Positions 9,678-17,474 of a stretch of DNA of 64,000 bases are shown here, in pieces. The DNA lies in assembly GCF_036226765.1 (NCBI RefSeq), contig NZ_CP109017.1, positions 3,237,501 through 3,301,500 on the forward strand. Reading direction: 5' to 3'. The position numbers and the translations under genes are program-made. The stretch comes from Streptomyces sp. NBC_00670 (GTDB taxonomy: Bacteria; Actinomycetota; Actinomycetes; Streptomycetales; Streptomycetaceae). Below the pieces are notes generated by a model. That model saw nothing but the letters and a program-made list of their open reading frames with translations, ran no database searches and was not told where the DNA came from. Each line of letters begins with the position of its first letter. Position 1 is the stretch's first letter.

Positions 9678-9744
9678 GTCTCCCTCGCCGTCGCCCTCGC
9701 CCGTCACCGGGTCCCCCGCTGTTCGTCCCAGTGATACTCGACGT

Positions 9745-10416
9745 ATGACCGAAGACCTTCAGGCGTTGCTGAGATCGTTGCGGGTGTGGGACCCGGAGGT
9801 CACCGAACTGAGGCGGTTCGACCCGGCCGGGGCGCCCGGCGAACCGCTCGCGCTGTTCACCGCGTGGTTCGCGGAGGCGGTGGCGGCGGGTCAGCCGGAG
9901 CCGCACACGGTGTCGTTGGCGACGGTGGACGAGGAGGGGCTGCCGGACGTCCGCACGGTGATGCTGCACGGCGCGGACGCGGCCGGCTGGTCGTTCGGCA
10001 CGCACGACACCAGCCGCAAGGGCCGTCAGCTCGCCGCCCGCCCGCAGGCGGCGCTCGGCTTCTACTGGCCCGCGCTGGGCCGCCAGGTCCGGCTGCGCGG
10101 CCCGGTGACGCGGGTCCCCGCCGCCGAGGGCGCGGCCGATCTGCACGCCCGTTCGACGGGCGCGCTGGCGGCCGCGCTGGTGGGCCGGCAGAGCGAGGTA
10201 CTGGACTCCCTGGACGAGCTGGCGGCGCGCTCGGACACGGCCTGGGAGCGGGCCGCCGCGGAGCCGGAGGCCCCGGCCCCCACCTGGACCCTCTACCGGC
10301 TGGCCCCGGTGGAGGCCGAGTTCTTCCAGGGCGACCCGCGCCGCCGCCACGTCCGCCTGCGCTACCGGCGCGGGGCGGGGGCGGCGCCCTGGGCGCGGGA
10401 GCTGCTGTGGCCGTGA
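9745..10416 (+). CDS. Pyridoxamine 5'-phosphate oxidase-family flavoprotein
   Basis: 223 residues. The split-barrel FMN-binding fold is recognisable from HTVSLATVDEEGLPDVRTVML, TSRKGRQLAARPQAALGFYWPALGRQVRLRG and the C-terminal PVEAEFFQGDPRRRHVRLRY, which match the PdxH pattern. The second half differs from canonical PdxH, and the window contains a better PdxH at 37.9-38.7 kb. This copy may act on other substrates or may be an auxiliary enzyme. GATACT stands six bases before the ATG with no Shine-Dalgarno, suggesting a leaderless transcript. The gene is divergent from the lipoprotein gene. Confidence 0.8.
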   Translation: MTEDLQALLRSLRVWDPEVTELRRFDPAGAPGEPLALFTAWFAEAVAAGQPEPHTVSLATVDEEGLPDVRTVMLHGADAAGWSFGTHDTSRKGRQLAARPQAALGFYWPALGRQVRLRGPVTRVPAAEGAADLHARSTGALAAALVGRQSEVLDSLDELAARSDTAWERAAAEPEAPAPTWTLYRLAPVEAEFFQGDPRRRHVRLRYRRGAGAAPWARELLWP

Positions 10417-10435
10417 CCCGGGGCGCGGGCACCGG

Positions 10436-11056
10436 TCAGCCCAGTACGGGCTCCGGATCGGTGGCGAGGCGGGCGTGCAGATGGACGTCGCGGAAGGCGT
10501 CGTGCCGCTCCGCCTCGAACATCGCGTCCCGCAGCGTCCCCTCGTAACGGAAGCCGCACCGCTCGGCGACCTTGCAGGACACCTCGTGCCCCAGGGCGTG
10601 GCCGAGTTCGAGACGGTGCAGTTCGAGGTCGGTGATCGCCCAGCGCGCGGCCAGGGCGAGCGCCCGGGTGGCGACCCCGCGCCCGCGCGCCTCGGGCAGC
10701 ACCCAGTAGCCGATGCGGCCGCAGCGCACGACGGGGTCTATCTCGTTGAAACCGATGTGCCCCAGCGCCGTACCGCTGTCCGCGTCGGTGACGCAGAACG
10801 CGACGCTCGTCCCCTTGGCCACGCTCTCCGCCCGCGCCCGCATCGACTCCCGGGCGCCGTCGATGTCCCGGACCGGGCGCAGCGGGGTGTTCCAGCGCCG
10901 GAACTCCGGATCGGTCTGGCCGCGCAGCCAGGCCTCGGCGTCGGTGTCGGAGCCGGGGTCCCAGGGCCGCAGGCGCAGCCCGTGGCCGCGCAGGTCGGGG
11001 AAGGAGGGGGCGGGGTCACCGGGCCGGGGCGGGACGTGTGCGTCGACAGAGGGCAT
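10436..11056 (-). CDS. GNAT-family N-acetyltransferase (RimJ/RimL type)
   Basis: 206 residues from MPSVDAHVPP; upstream starts add sequence without family features. The acetyl-CoA pyrophosphate-binding motif is LPEARGRGVATRALAL at the middle, followed by LHRLELGHALGHEVSCKVAERCGFRYEGTLR in two parts, the typical RimJ/RimL end. The first half carries RLRPWDPGSDTDAEAWLRG, the usual strand 1 and helix 1. It probably acetylates a protein N terminus or a small amine; the substrate cannot be read. It is convergent with the PdxH-like gene with 19 bases between stops. Confidence 0.85.
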   Translation of the reverse strand: MPSVDAHVPPRPGDPAPSFPDLRGHGLRLRPWDPGSDTDAEAWLRGQTDPEFRRWNTPLRPVRDIDGARESMRARAESVAKGTSVAFCVTDADSGTALGHIGFNEIDPVVRCGRIGYWVLPEARGRGVATRALALAARWAITDLELHRLELGHALGHEVSCKVAERCGFRYEGTLRDAMFEAERHDAFRDVHLHARLATDPEPVLG

Positions 11057-11201
11057 CCGCCCATTGAAACCCGTACGGCGCGAGGTGACACGTCCGGGAA
11101 GCGGTCCTCCGGCTTGCCCGCCCCCCACCCGTGATCGTTTCGCAACCGATTCCGGTCTTGACCGATACCCATCAAGCCGGGGCGTCATTACGCTCGCATG
11201 C

Positions 11202-12401
11202 ATGGCCGACTCGACTGCTTCCTCCGCTTCTTCCGGGCCGCGCGCGGTGCCGAGCCAGGAGGACCGTCCCGTCTACGTGATCGGCGGCGGCCCGGGCGGC
11301 CTCGCCGCGGCGCAGGCGCTGCGCGCGCAGGGAGTACGGGCGGTGGTGCTGGAGAGGTCCGACCGGGTCGGCTCGTCCTGGCGGGGCCACTACGACCGGC
11401 TCCATCTGCACACCACGCGGCGGCTGTCGGCGCTGCCCGGCCTGGCGATGCCGCGGTCCTTCGGGCGCTGGGTGGCGCGCGACGACGTGGTCCGCTACCT
11501 GGAGAAGTACGCGGAGTACCACGAGCTGGAGATCGTCACCGGGGTCGAGGTCTCCCGGGTGGAGCCCGCGCCGGACGGCGCCGGCTGGCTGCTGCGCGCG
11601 TCCGGCGGGCGTGAGCTGACCGGGCGCGCGGTGGTGGTCGCGACCGGCTTCAACCACACGCCGTACGTGCCGGAGTGGCCCGGCCGGGCCGACTGGACCG
11701 GCGAGTTCCTGCACGCCGGGAGCTACCGCTCGGCGAAGCCGTACGCCGGACGTGACGTGCTCGTCGTCGGCGCCGGCAACACCGGGGCGGAGATCGCGGT
11801 GGACCTGGTCGAGGGCGGTGCGCGGCGGGTGCGGCTGGCGGTGCGGACGGTGCCGCACATCGTGCGCCGGTCCACGGCGGGGTGGGCCGCGCAGTACAGC
11901 GCGGTGCTGGTGCGGCGGCTGCCGGTGCGGCTGGTGGACCGGATGTCCGAGGTGATGTGCCGGATCAGCGTGCCCGACCTGTCCTCGCGGGGCTTGCCGC
12001 GTCCGGACACGGGCCTGTACAGCAGGGTGAAGCAGGGCGCGATCCCGGTCCAGGACGTCGGAATCATCGACGCGGTCCGCACGGGGAAGGTCGAGATCGT
12101 CGCGGCGGTCGAGTCCTTCGACGCGGACGGCGTCCTGCTCACCGACGGCACCCGCATCGAACCGGACACGGTCATCGCGGCAACGGGCTACGCCCGCGGC
12201 CTGCAACCCCTGCTGGGCCACCTCGGCGTGCTGGACGGTCGCGGCCGCCCTGTGGTGAGCGGCGCCCGCACCCCGCAGACCGCCCCCGGCCTGTACTTCA
12301 CGGGCTACACGAACCCGATCAGCGGCATGCTGCGGGAGCTGGCCCGGGACGCGGAACGGATCGCGCGGGCGGTGGCGCGGGGGGTACGGACGGGGAAGTG
12401 A
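11202..12401 (+). CDS. NAD(P)/FAD-dependent monooxygenase (CzcO/FMO-like)
   Basis: 399 residues from the ATG giving MADSTASSASS. The FAD-binding Rossmann motif YVIGGGPGGLAAAQAL is near residue 25 and the NADPH-binding motif VLVVGAGNTGAEIAVDL near residue 185. VVVATGFNHTPYVPEWPG is the ATG-type linking motif of flavin monooxygenases. The C terminus has GLYFTGYTNPISGMLRELA. The family oxidises heteroatoms or inserts oxygen (Baeyer-Villiger type). It was once misnamed 'flavoprotein involved in K+ transport'. TACGCT lies seven bases before the ATG and no Shine-Dalgarno is seen. It is divergent from the GNAT gene. Confidence 0.85.
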   Translation: MADSTASSASSGPRAVPSQEDRPVYVIGGGPGGLAAAQALRAQGVRAVVLERSDRVGSSWRGHYDRLHLHTTRRLSALPGLAMPRSFGRWVARDDVVRYLEKYAEYHELEIVTGVEVSRVEPAPDGAGWLLRASGGRELTGRAVVVATGFNHTPYVPEWPGRADWTGEFLHAGSYRSAKPYAGRDVLVVGAGNTGAEIAVDLVEGGARRVRLAVRTVPHIVRRSTAGWAAQYSAVLVRRLPVRLVDRMSEVMCRISVPDLSSRGLPRPDTGLYSRVKQGAIPVQDVGIIDAVRTGKVEIVAAVESFDADGVLLTDGTRIEPDTVIAATGYARGLQPLLGHLGVLDGRGRPVVSGARTPQTAPGLYFTGYTNPISGMLRELARDAERIARAVARGVRTGK

Positions 12402-12421
12402 GCCGGGGCGCTCCCCACCCT

Positions 12422-12664
12422 CTACTCGGCCCCCGGCAACGCATCCACGACGAAGGTCCCCAGCCCGACCTCCCCACGCGTCCACCCCTCCTCACGCACA
12501 TGCCGCATGGCCTTCGCCGCCGTCGCGTTGACGACGTCGAACTCCCGGGCGATCTCCAGCGTGGACGGCACACGGCTCCCCGGCGGATAGGTCCCGTCCT
12601 CGATCCGCCGGATGATCTCCGCCGCGATCTGCCGCCACAGCGGACGTGTGCGATCAAGCTCCAT
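12422..12664 (-). CDS. Short GntR-family winged-helix regulator (80 aa, no effector domain)
   Basis: 80 residues, only the DNA-binding winged helix: LWRQIAAEIIRRIEDGTYPPGSRVPSTLEIAREFDV in two runs, then the recognition helix VNATAAKAMRHVREEGW and the wing GLGTFVVD. No C-terminal ligand domain exists, as is usual for the short GntR proteins of streptomycetes. It is divergent from the two small genes to its right, with a 64-base shared control region containing tandem repeats. It probably regulates them and itself. Confidence 0.8.
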   Translation of the reverse strand: MELDRTRPLWRQIAAEIIRRIEDGTYPPGSRVPSTLEIAREFDVVNATAAKAMRHVREEGWTRGEVGLGTFVVDALPGAE

Positions 12665-12700
12665 GCCGCCAAGCGTGGGTGACCACGGGTTCCCACGCAT

Positions 12701-12720
12701 CCGTGGATAACCGTGGATAA
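12701..12720. promoter_or_regulatory. Perfect tandem 10-base repeat in the divergent gntR control region
   Basis: CCGTGGATAA occurs twice without a gap. On the other strand it reads TTATCCACGG twice, close to a DnaA box (TTATCCACA). Related pieces ACCACGGG and CCCACGC lie just to the left. The most likely role is an operator for the short GntR protein, covering the promoter of the small gene at 12729. Confidence 0.5.
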
Positions 12721-12728
12721 CTACGGGT

Positions 12729-12908
12729 ATGGTGAACCCAGGAAACGCAAACACCCCAGGGCGGACGGGCAAGGTCCGGCACCTGGGGCTGACCGGAAGG
12801 GAACTCCGGCTGATGACGACCCTACTGCGCGCACTTCTTCGCGGGCTCGACCCCGGCAGGGGAAGGCACCGCGCACCGCACCGCACAACCATGGGAGTGT
12901 CGGCATGA
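12729..12908 (+). CDS. Small basic hypothetical protein (59 aa), coupled to next gene
   Basis: 59 residues beginning MVNPGNANTPGRTGK, with 12 or more Arg/Lys and a central helix LTGRELRLMTTLLRALLRG. Its TGA overlaps the ATG of the next gene (ATGA), a sign of translational coupling, and it starts a few bases after the tandem repeats. No good Shine-Dalgarno is present; GATAAC lies seven bases before the ATG, so a leaderless start is possible. No family recognised. Confidence 0.5.
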   Translation: MVNPGNANTPGRTGKVRHLGLTGRELRLMTTLLRALLRGLDPGRGRHRAPHRTTMGVSA

Positions 12909-13177
12909 GTGGCCTTCGCCGCATGCTGCCGGGTGCGGACGGGCGCACGGGCTTCTGTCAGCCCGGCGGAATGGTGGCGGCGATGAGCGACGCCATCGAG
13001 AACGACTTGCTCCAATCCGCGGCCGTCGTCCTGGGGCTGGTGCGCGAAGTCCTCGCCGGACCGCACCTCACGGCGGACGAGAGTTGGGTCATGCTGCGTC
13101 GAACGGCGGAGTGCCTGGCGGACGCGGTGAACGTCGCCGAACTGCGCGGCGAACGGCTCGCGGCAGCGGACGACTGA
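12905..13177 (+). CDS. Hypothetical protein, 90 aa, helical
   Basis: 90 residues from the ATG that overlaps the previous stop, with GGGAG seven bases before it. The C-terminal 60 residues look like two or three amphipathic helices (DLLQSAAVVLGLVREVLAG, SWVMLRRTAECLADAVNVAEL). No catalytic motif. This fits the small unknown proteins that streptomycetes often encode next to a short GntR regulator. A strong terminator follows 12 bases after the stop. Confidence 0.65.
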   Translation: MSGLRRMLPGADGRTGFCQPGGMVAAMSDAIENDLLQSAAVVLGLVREVLAGPHLTADESWVMLRRTAECLADAVNVAELRGERLAAADD

Positions 13178-13189
13178 AACCGGCCCGGA

Positions 13190-13224
13190 GCCGGAAGCCG
13201 CCTCCGGCCGAGGCGGCTTCCGGC
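13190..13224. terminator. Strong bidirectional terminator
   Basis: A 15-base-pair perfect stem, GCCGGAAGCCGCCTC with GAGGCGGCTTCCGGC, and a CGGCC loop, placed between convergent genes. Confidence 0.85.
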
Positions 13225-13246
13225 CGAAGGCGCGCGGCAACAGAGG

Positions 13247-13876
13247 TCAGGCCGCCAGGGCACGGGCGAGCATCGTGCCCTCGCTCCTGCCCTCCGGCGG
13301 ATCGATCAGCGTCACGCGCACATCGGAGAAGCCGTGCGTCGTCAGGGCGCGTTCCCACTCGTCCGGGGTGCGGTCGTACCGCACCCCGGCTCGGCCGGAC
13401 TGGGGTTCCTGGCTGCCGGGAGGCAGGTGCGAGAAGGCCAGGATGCCGCCGGGCGCCATGCGCGAGCGGATCAGCGGGAGCAGGATGTCCGGGTCGACGA
13501 ACCACACGGCCCCGAAGATCGAGAGCACGACGTCGAAGGTCTCGTCCGTCTCGTGCAGGAACTCAGTCGCCTCCGCCGTACGGAACTCGATGCCCGGCAG
13601 GCCACCCCAGCGCTCCCGCGCGACCGGCTCGCGGGCGGGGGCGATGTCTACCCCCAAACCTGACGCGCCGAGCGTCACGAGGTGCGCGAGGTTGCTGCCG
13701 CTCCCCGAGCCGAGTTCCAGTACCCGGCGTCCGGCCACGGGGCCCAGAACGCTCTCGTTCGGTCCGTGATCGGCGTACTGAGTCCAGTTCAGCCAGGTCG
13801 TATCGCCCATGGCGTTCACAGTTCGGCGTGGCTTGGTCGCGACCGCATACCTGTCCCAGGACTCAGACAACGACAT
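13247..13876 (-). CDS. Class I SAM-dependent methyltransferase
   Basis: 209 residues from MSLSESWDRYAV, with AAAGGA seven bases upstream. Motif I is VLELGSGSGSNLAHL at about residue 50, the acidic end of strand 2 is GLGVDIAP, motif II is FDVVLSIFGAVWFVDP, and MAPGGILAFSH is the post-motif. The protein matches small-molecule methyltransferases of the UbiE/Methyltransf_11 type. It is the last of three leftward genes behind a Cys-rich mini-protein and a PF07173-like protein, so a shared pathway is possible. Substrate unknown. Confidence 0.85.
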   Translation of the reverse strand: MSLSESWDRYAVATKPRRTVNAMGDTTWLNWTQYADHGPNESVLGPVAGRRVLELGSGSGSNLAHLVTLGASGLGVDIAPAREPVARERWGGLPGIEFRTAEATEFLHETDETFDVVLSIFGAVWFVDPDILLPLIRSRMAPGGILAFSHLPPGSQEPQSGRAGVRYDRTPDEWERALTTHGFSDVRVTLIDPPEGRSEGTMLARALAA

Positions 13877-13951
13877 GCAGTGATCCTTTCCGGCAGGAGG
13901 GGCCCACCCCCAACGTACGAAGGTAGGCCCCAACTCACCTGCCACTCACTA

Positions 13952-14452
13952 CTACTTGGGCGAGTCGTGGCACCCGGCGTGGCACTGGTTGCAGTCGGCT
14001 GCGTCCTCCATGCCCCACAGATGGGGGTCGATCTGGAACCCGGCCGCCTTGATGGCCTCGATCGTCTGTTCCAGGACGAGCGGGCCGCCGGTCTTGAGGT
14101 CGTGGCCGTCCAGCGTCGCCTTGTCGTCGCTGACGCACTGGGCACCAGCCGCCGTCCCCGGAAGTTCCGGTACGTGGTGGATGTACCGGCCGAAGTGCCG
14201 GCTGGTGAAGTGGTGGTACGGGATCGAGTCGAGCATGAACGAGTGCCATGCCTCGTCCACCTGCTTGGACGGGCCCATGAGCAGGTCCGGGTTCTCGCCG
14301 CACGTGACCAGGTAGGCGATGGCCTGTCCGAACTTGGCCTCTGCGAGTTCGCGCGTGTTCTCCGGGTTGCGGAGGAGGAGGGCTACCTCCCGCTCCCACA
14401 CGTCCGGGGTGACGTACGCCTTCGGGTCGCGGATCACTACTGCCGTACTCAT
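13952..14452 (-). CDS. PF07173-like (glycine-rich domain protein-like) protein with CxxCH tail
   Basis: 166 residues. The central block VDEAWHSFMLDSIPYHHF, then SRHFGRYIHHVPE, matches the 'D..WH.H.LD...Y..F' signature of the plant/bacterial GRDP-like family (PF07173), whose biochemical role is unknown. The last 15 residues hold three cysteines and two histidines (CNQCHAGCHD), containing a CxxCH motif, though no signal peptide is present. The start ATG overlaps the TGA of the upstream mini-gene (ATGA), so the two are translationally coupled. A metal-binding or modification site at the tail is inference. Confidence 0.7.
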   Translation of the reverse strand: MSTAVVIRDPKAYVTPDVWEREVALLLRNPENTRELAEAKFGQAIAYLVTCGENPDLLMGPSKQVDEAWHSFMLDSIPYHHFTSRHFGRYIHHVPELPGTAAGAQCVSDDKATLDGHDLKTGGPLVLEQTIEAIKAAGFQIDPHLWGMEDAADCNQCHAGCHDSPK

Positions 14453-14643
14453 GCTGGCTTGCCTCCACGTAATTGGGGGTCCGTGGTACTCCGGTCATGT
14501 CGCCCGCTCCTGCACTTGAGGCACAGGCACGGCGGCATGAGGCCAGTGGCGAGAGGTTCCCCGCCCTCACCCTCGTACAGGGTCCGTGGCCTGGTCTGCG
14601 TGCCGTCGGCTCTCACCGTGTAAGCGCTGATACGGATGGACAT
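14449..14643 (-). CDS. Cys-containing mini-protein (64 aa) with a TTA codon
   Basis: 64 residues from MSIRISAYTVRADG (a start three codons earlier is possible). The middle has MPPCLCLKCRSGRHD, a CxCxxC cluster that could bind metal. Near the C terminus a leucine is encoded by TTA (PQLRGG), the codon read only by the bldA tRNA in streptomycetes. The stop overlaps the next start. It begins the three-gene leftward unit; 130 bases to the right is a divergent XRE gene, also with a TTA codon. Function unknown. Confidence 0.6.
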   Translation of the reverse strand: MSIRISAYTVRADGTQTRPRTLYEGEGGEPLATGLMPPCLCLKCRSGRHDRSTTDPQLRGGKPA

Positions 14644-14761
14644 GGCGACCATGTTCCGGATTGGTCGCGGCCATCGCGGCGACGTTCAAGGCGCCCCTCG
14701 GGCGTCATGTCGGTGTCACCCCAAGGGCGTCAAACCGGTGTCATTGCAGGCGTGACGTGAC

Positions 14762-14767
14762 TACCCT
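14762..14767 (+). promoter_or_regulatory. -10 box of leaderless XRE gene
   Basis: TACCCT followed by exactly six bases and the ATG at 14774, with no Shine-Dalgarno. The same spacing recurs at other genes in the window. Confidence 0.5.
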
Positions 14768-14773
14768 CGGATC

Positions 14774-15547
14774 ATGACGACTCCGGCCGAGCGGGAGCGC
14801 ATCCCGAATGACGTGCTGACTTCTGTGCGCAAGTCGATGAACCTCAGCCAAGACGAGTTCGCCCGGGGCTTACGTGGCGCAGGCGAGGAGTTGGGAGAGC
14901 CGAACGACGCCTCCAAGCGACTCGTGCAACGCTGGGAGTCCGGAGAGACCAGGACATGCCGCCCGCTGTATGCGCGGGCACTGAAGCAGTTCACCGGCCG
15001 TACCCCGGAGTCACTGGGGTTCGCGATCCCGATGGCGCGCGTCCACTCGGACGGGGCAGGAGGCCACGACATGCAGGCTGGAGAAGTCGGCACGGCCGAC
15101 GCTGCCACGCGCCCGGAGTCGGAGCCGCAGAGCGAGTACACGGGCATCTGGCTGTCCCATTACGAGTTCTACTCGTCCAGTCGTGACGAGACGTTCGACT
15201 GCAAGCATCACGTCGTGATTGTCCAGCACGGTAACCGGCTGACGGCTCAGAGCCTGCCCGGAGCGTCGACCAACCCGGACAGCCCGTTGTCCCTGGACCT
15301 CACCGTTGACCGGAACATCGTCACCGGCACGTGGACCGAACAGACAGCGGCCGACGGGTACTACCAGGGCGCCCGGTACCACGGTGCGATCCAGCTGTTG
15401 ATCGAACCGACGGGCCGGCGCATGGCGGGCAAATGGGTCGGGTTCGGCAAGGACTTCGACGTGAACACGGGCCCGTGGGAGCTGCGCCTACTCGACCGAT
15501 CGACAGCACGCGCGAGCATCGAGCGATACTCAGCCGTACCACAGTGA
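14774..15547 (+). CDS. XRE-family regulator with C-terminal sensor-like domain, TTA-containing
   Basis: 257 residues. Residues 10-75 form a helix-turn-helix of the XRE/Cro type (SVRKSMNLSQDEFARGL, then DASKRLVQRWESGETR). An acidic linker follows, then a beta-rich domain of about 130 residues (YTGIWLSHYEFYSSSRDETF, GTWTEQTAADGYYQGARYHG) of a kind fused to XRE domains in other actinomycetes. Codon 33 is TTA, so full translation should depend on bldA. The gene is divergent from the mini-protein/methyltransferase unit and probably regulates it. GC content is visibly lower than in the flanking genes. Confidence 0.78.
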   Translation: MTTPAERERIPNDVLTSVRKSMNLSQDEFARGLRGAGEELGEPNDASKRLVQRWESGETRTCRPLYARALKQFTGRTPESLGFAIPMARVHSDGAGGHDMQAGEVGTADAATRPESEPQSEYTGIWLSHYEFYSSSRDETFDCKHHVVIVQHGNRLTAQSLPGASTNPDSPLSLDLTVDRNIVTGTWTEQTAADGYYQGARYHGAIQLLIEPTGRRMAGKWVGFGKDFDVNTGPWELRLLDRSTARASIERYSAVPQ

Positions 15548-15551
15548 GCTC

Positions 15552-15576
15552 GACGTGCGGCCGCCAAGGCCACGTC
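15552..15576. terminator. Weak hairpin between convergent XRE and anti-sigma genes
   Basis: GACGTG pairs with CACGTC and an inner GCC with GGC, separated by a small bulge and a five-base loop, in the 35 bases between two convergent stops. Confidence 0.4.
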
Positions 15577-15582
15577 TCCTGA

Positions 15583-16851
15583 CTACAGCCGGCTCAGCGA
15601 CGCCGTCGCCAGCAGGACCTCCTGGATGGCCGTGCGGTCGCCCGAGTGGCCGGCGGCGGCCTCGGCCGGGGGGACGTGGCCCGCGGCCAGGCGGCAGAAC
15701 TCGATGCCGTCCAGGGCGATGTGGGCCACCGTGTGGTCCAGGGACGCCGCCGCGCCGGGGGAGTCGAGGGGGATCAGCCACTCGCCGCCGCCCAGCCCCT
15801 CGATCTCCAGCCGCAGGCTCCGGCCCGGCGCGCCCGCCGCCACCAGGTGGCGTCCGCGTGGCGCCGGTTCCGCCAGTCCCGCCTGGCGCCGTGCGGCGAG
15901 TGACAGCGGCAGCATCCGGGCGGCCAGGTCGATCATGCCGTGCAGATGCCGGGGCGCGGGCGGCTCGTACGGGTAGTCGACGGCCTCCGCGATGTCGTCC
16001 GCGTGCACCCAGCACTCGAAGGCGCGGTCCAGCAGAGCGTCCCGCAGCGGCAGCGTGAAGTCGCCGTAGGAGACGGCGAGTTCGCCGCTGCTGCCGCCCG
16101 CGAACGCGGCCGTGCGCACGACGGCGTGGCTCTGCTCCCGCCAGGGCCCGCGCACGGCCCGGGTCGGCGGCACCCGTGCGGCGTTCCAGTACGCCTCCGT
16201 CCGCCCGGTGGGGGAACCGGTCGTCGCTTCCTTGTCCGTGCTGGTCTCCGCGAGCGGGTCCTCCAGGCCGAGCGCCGCCGCCACCAGTCCGTCGACGCAC
16301 CGCAGATGGGTGAGGACGCCGGCGACCGTCGTGCGGCGGGTGGCCGGTGCCTGCCCGTCGAACCAGCGCAGCCGCACCGGCGCGTGCCACTCCGCGTCGC
16401 CGATGTCCTGCAGCAGCGCGTCGAGGCGCGCCGTCTCCGCGTCGTACGGCGCCGCCCAGCCGGGCACCGGGATGCGCGGCCGGCGGCGTTCGAGGCAGGT
16501 GTCCAGGACGCGGGTGCGCAGCCCGGGGTCGAGGTCGAGGCTCTCGGGCGGGTGGAGCAGCCCGACGGCGTCCCGCAGCCGCAGCGCCTCCTCGGCGCAG
16601 GCGCCGCAGTCGCCGAGGTGCTCCTCCACGGCCGCCGTCTCCTCCGGCGAGCAGGCGGCCAGCGCCCAGGCGCCGAGCAGCGACATCAGCACCCGGTGCT
16701 CCAGGACGGGCACGGCGGGCGGTCGCGGTGCCGGCGGCAGCGGGCGGTCGCCGTCCTCGACGGACGTGCGCGGCGGCGGGATGCGCGGCGCGCCGTCCCG
16801 TCCGTCGCCGTGCGCCCGCGACTCCTCGGGGTTCCCCGGTCCGCCGTTCAC
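15583..16851 (-). CDS. Anti-sigma factor: zinc-binding ZAS domain fused to MDMPI domain
   Basis: 422 residues, GTG start whose GTGA overlaps the sigma-factor stop. A disordered Pro-rich N terminus is followed by a ZAS-type anti-sigma domain at about residues 50-105 with the H-x3-C-x2-C signature (EEHLGDCGAC). The rest, from AAPYDAETARLDALLQDI, resembles the mycothiol-dependent maleylpyruvate isomerase (MDMPI) fold: DGLVAAALGLEDP, RDALLDRAFECWVHADDIAEAVDYP, and a C-terminal SCP2-like part. No membrane helix is seen, so it should be soluble. It very likely binds the sigma factor encoded just before it; ZAS proteins release sigma on thiol oxidation, but that is inference here. Confidence 0.85.
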   Translation of the reverse strand: MNGGPGNPEESRAHGDGRDGAPRIPPPRTSVEDGDRPLPPAPRPPAVPVLEHRVLMSLLGAWALAACSPEETAAVEEHLGDCGACAEEALRLRDAVGLLHPPESLDLDPGLRTRVLDTCLERRRPRIPVPGWAAPYDAETARLDALLQDIGDAEWHAPVRLRWFDGQAPATRRTTVAGVLTHLRCVDGLVAAALGLEDPLAETSTDKEATTGSPTGRTEAYWNAARVPPTRAVRGPWREQSHAVVRTAAFAGGSSGELAVSYGDFTLPLRDALLDRAFECWVHADDIAEAVDYPYEPPAPRHLHGMIDLAARMLPLSLAARRQAGLAEPAPRGRHLVAAGAPGRSLRLEIEGLGGGEWLIPLDSPGAAASLDHTVAHIALDGIEFCRLAAGHVPPAEAAAGHSGDRTAIQEVLLATASLSRL

Positions 16852-17474
16852 ACCGGACCCCCGGGTTCCGGAAGGCCGCCGGGGCCGCCGGGGCCCTCGA
16901 GGAAGCCGGGGCCGGCCGGCGCGCCCGGGCCGCCCGCGTCGTGCGCCGTGGCCAGCAGTTGCAGGCCGAGCCGGAGCCGGCGGCGCGCCTCGTCCTCCGT
17001 GATACCGAGGTCGGCGGCGGTCTGGCGGTAGTCACGGCGCTGGAAGTACGCCCGCTCCAGCGCCGCCTTCAGCGGGGCGGGCAGCGACGTGACGATGTAG
17101 TCGGCGCGAGCGGCGACGGACGCGTGCCGCACGGTCCGCTCCAGTTCCGGGTCCTGCTCCGGGTCCGGCTCCGCACCGGCGCGGTTCCCGCCCGCCCGCA
17201 GCCGCTGCACCGCGAGCCGGTGGGTCACCGCCGCGACCCAGGAGCGCAGCGGCCCCTGCTTGGGGTCGTACGTCTCCGGGTGCTCCCAGAGGTGGACGAA
17301 CACCTCGCGCGTGAGGGCGTCCGCGGCGCGGTCGTCGCCGAGGACGCGGTGGGCCAGCCCGTGCACGAGGGAGGCGAACCGGTCGTAGAGCTCGCCGAGC
17401 GCCGCCGCCTCGCCGTGCGCCAGCCGCTGCTGCATCCGCCGGTCCCAGCGGGGTGGTGCGTCCTTCGTCGCCAT
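16848..17474 (-). CDS. ECF-type RNA polymerase sigma factor
   Basis: 208 residues from MATKDAPPRWD; GGGGAGGGGG lies about ten bases upstream. Region 2 is ALGELYDRFASLVHGLAHRV, then LTREVFVHLWEHPETYDP, with GPLRSWVAAVTHRLAVQRLR. Region 4 is shortened but present: LPAPLKAALERAYFQRRDYRQTAADLGITEDEARRRLR in two runs. The last 30 residues are a Gly/Pro-rich tail. It is translationally coupled to its anti-sigma partner. The target promoters are unknown. Confidence 0.85.
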   Translation of the reverse strand: MATKDAPPRWDRRMQQRLAHGEAAALGELYDRFASLVHGLAHRVLGDDRAADALTREVFVHLWEHPETYDPKQGPLRSWVAAVTHRLAVQRLRAGGNRAGAEPDPEQDPELERTVRHASVAARADYIVTSLPAPLKAALERAYFQRRDYRQTAADLGITEDEARRRLRLGLQLLATAHDAGGPGAPAGPGFLEGPGGPGGLPEPGGPV

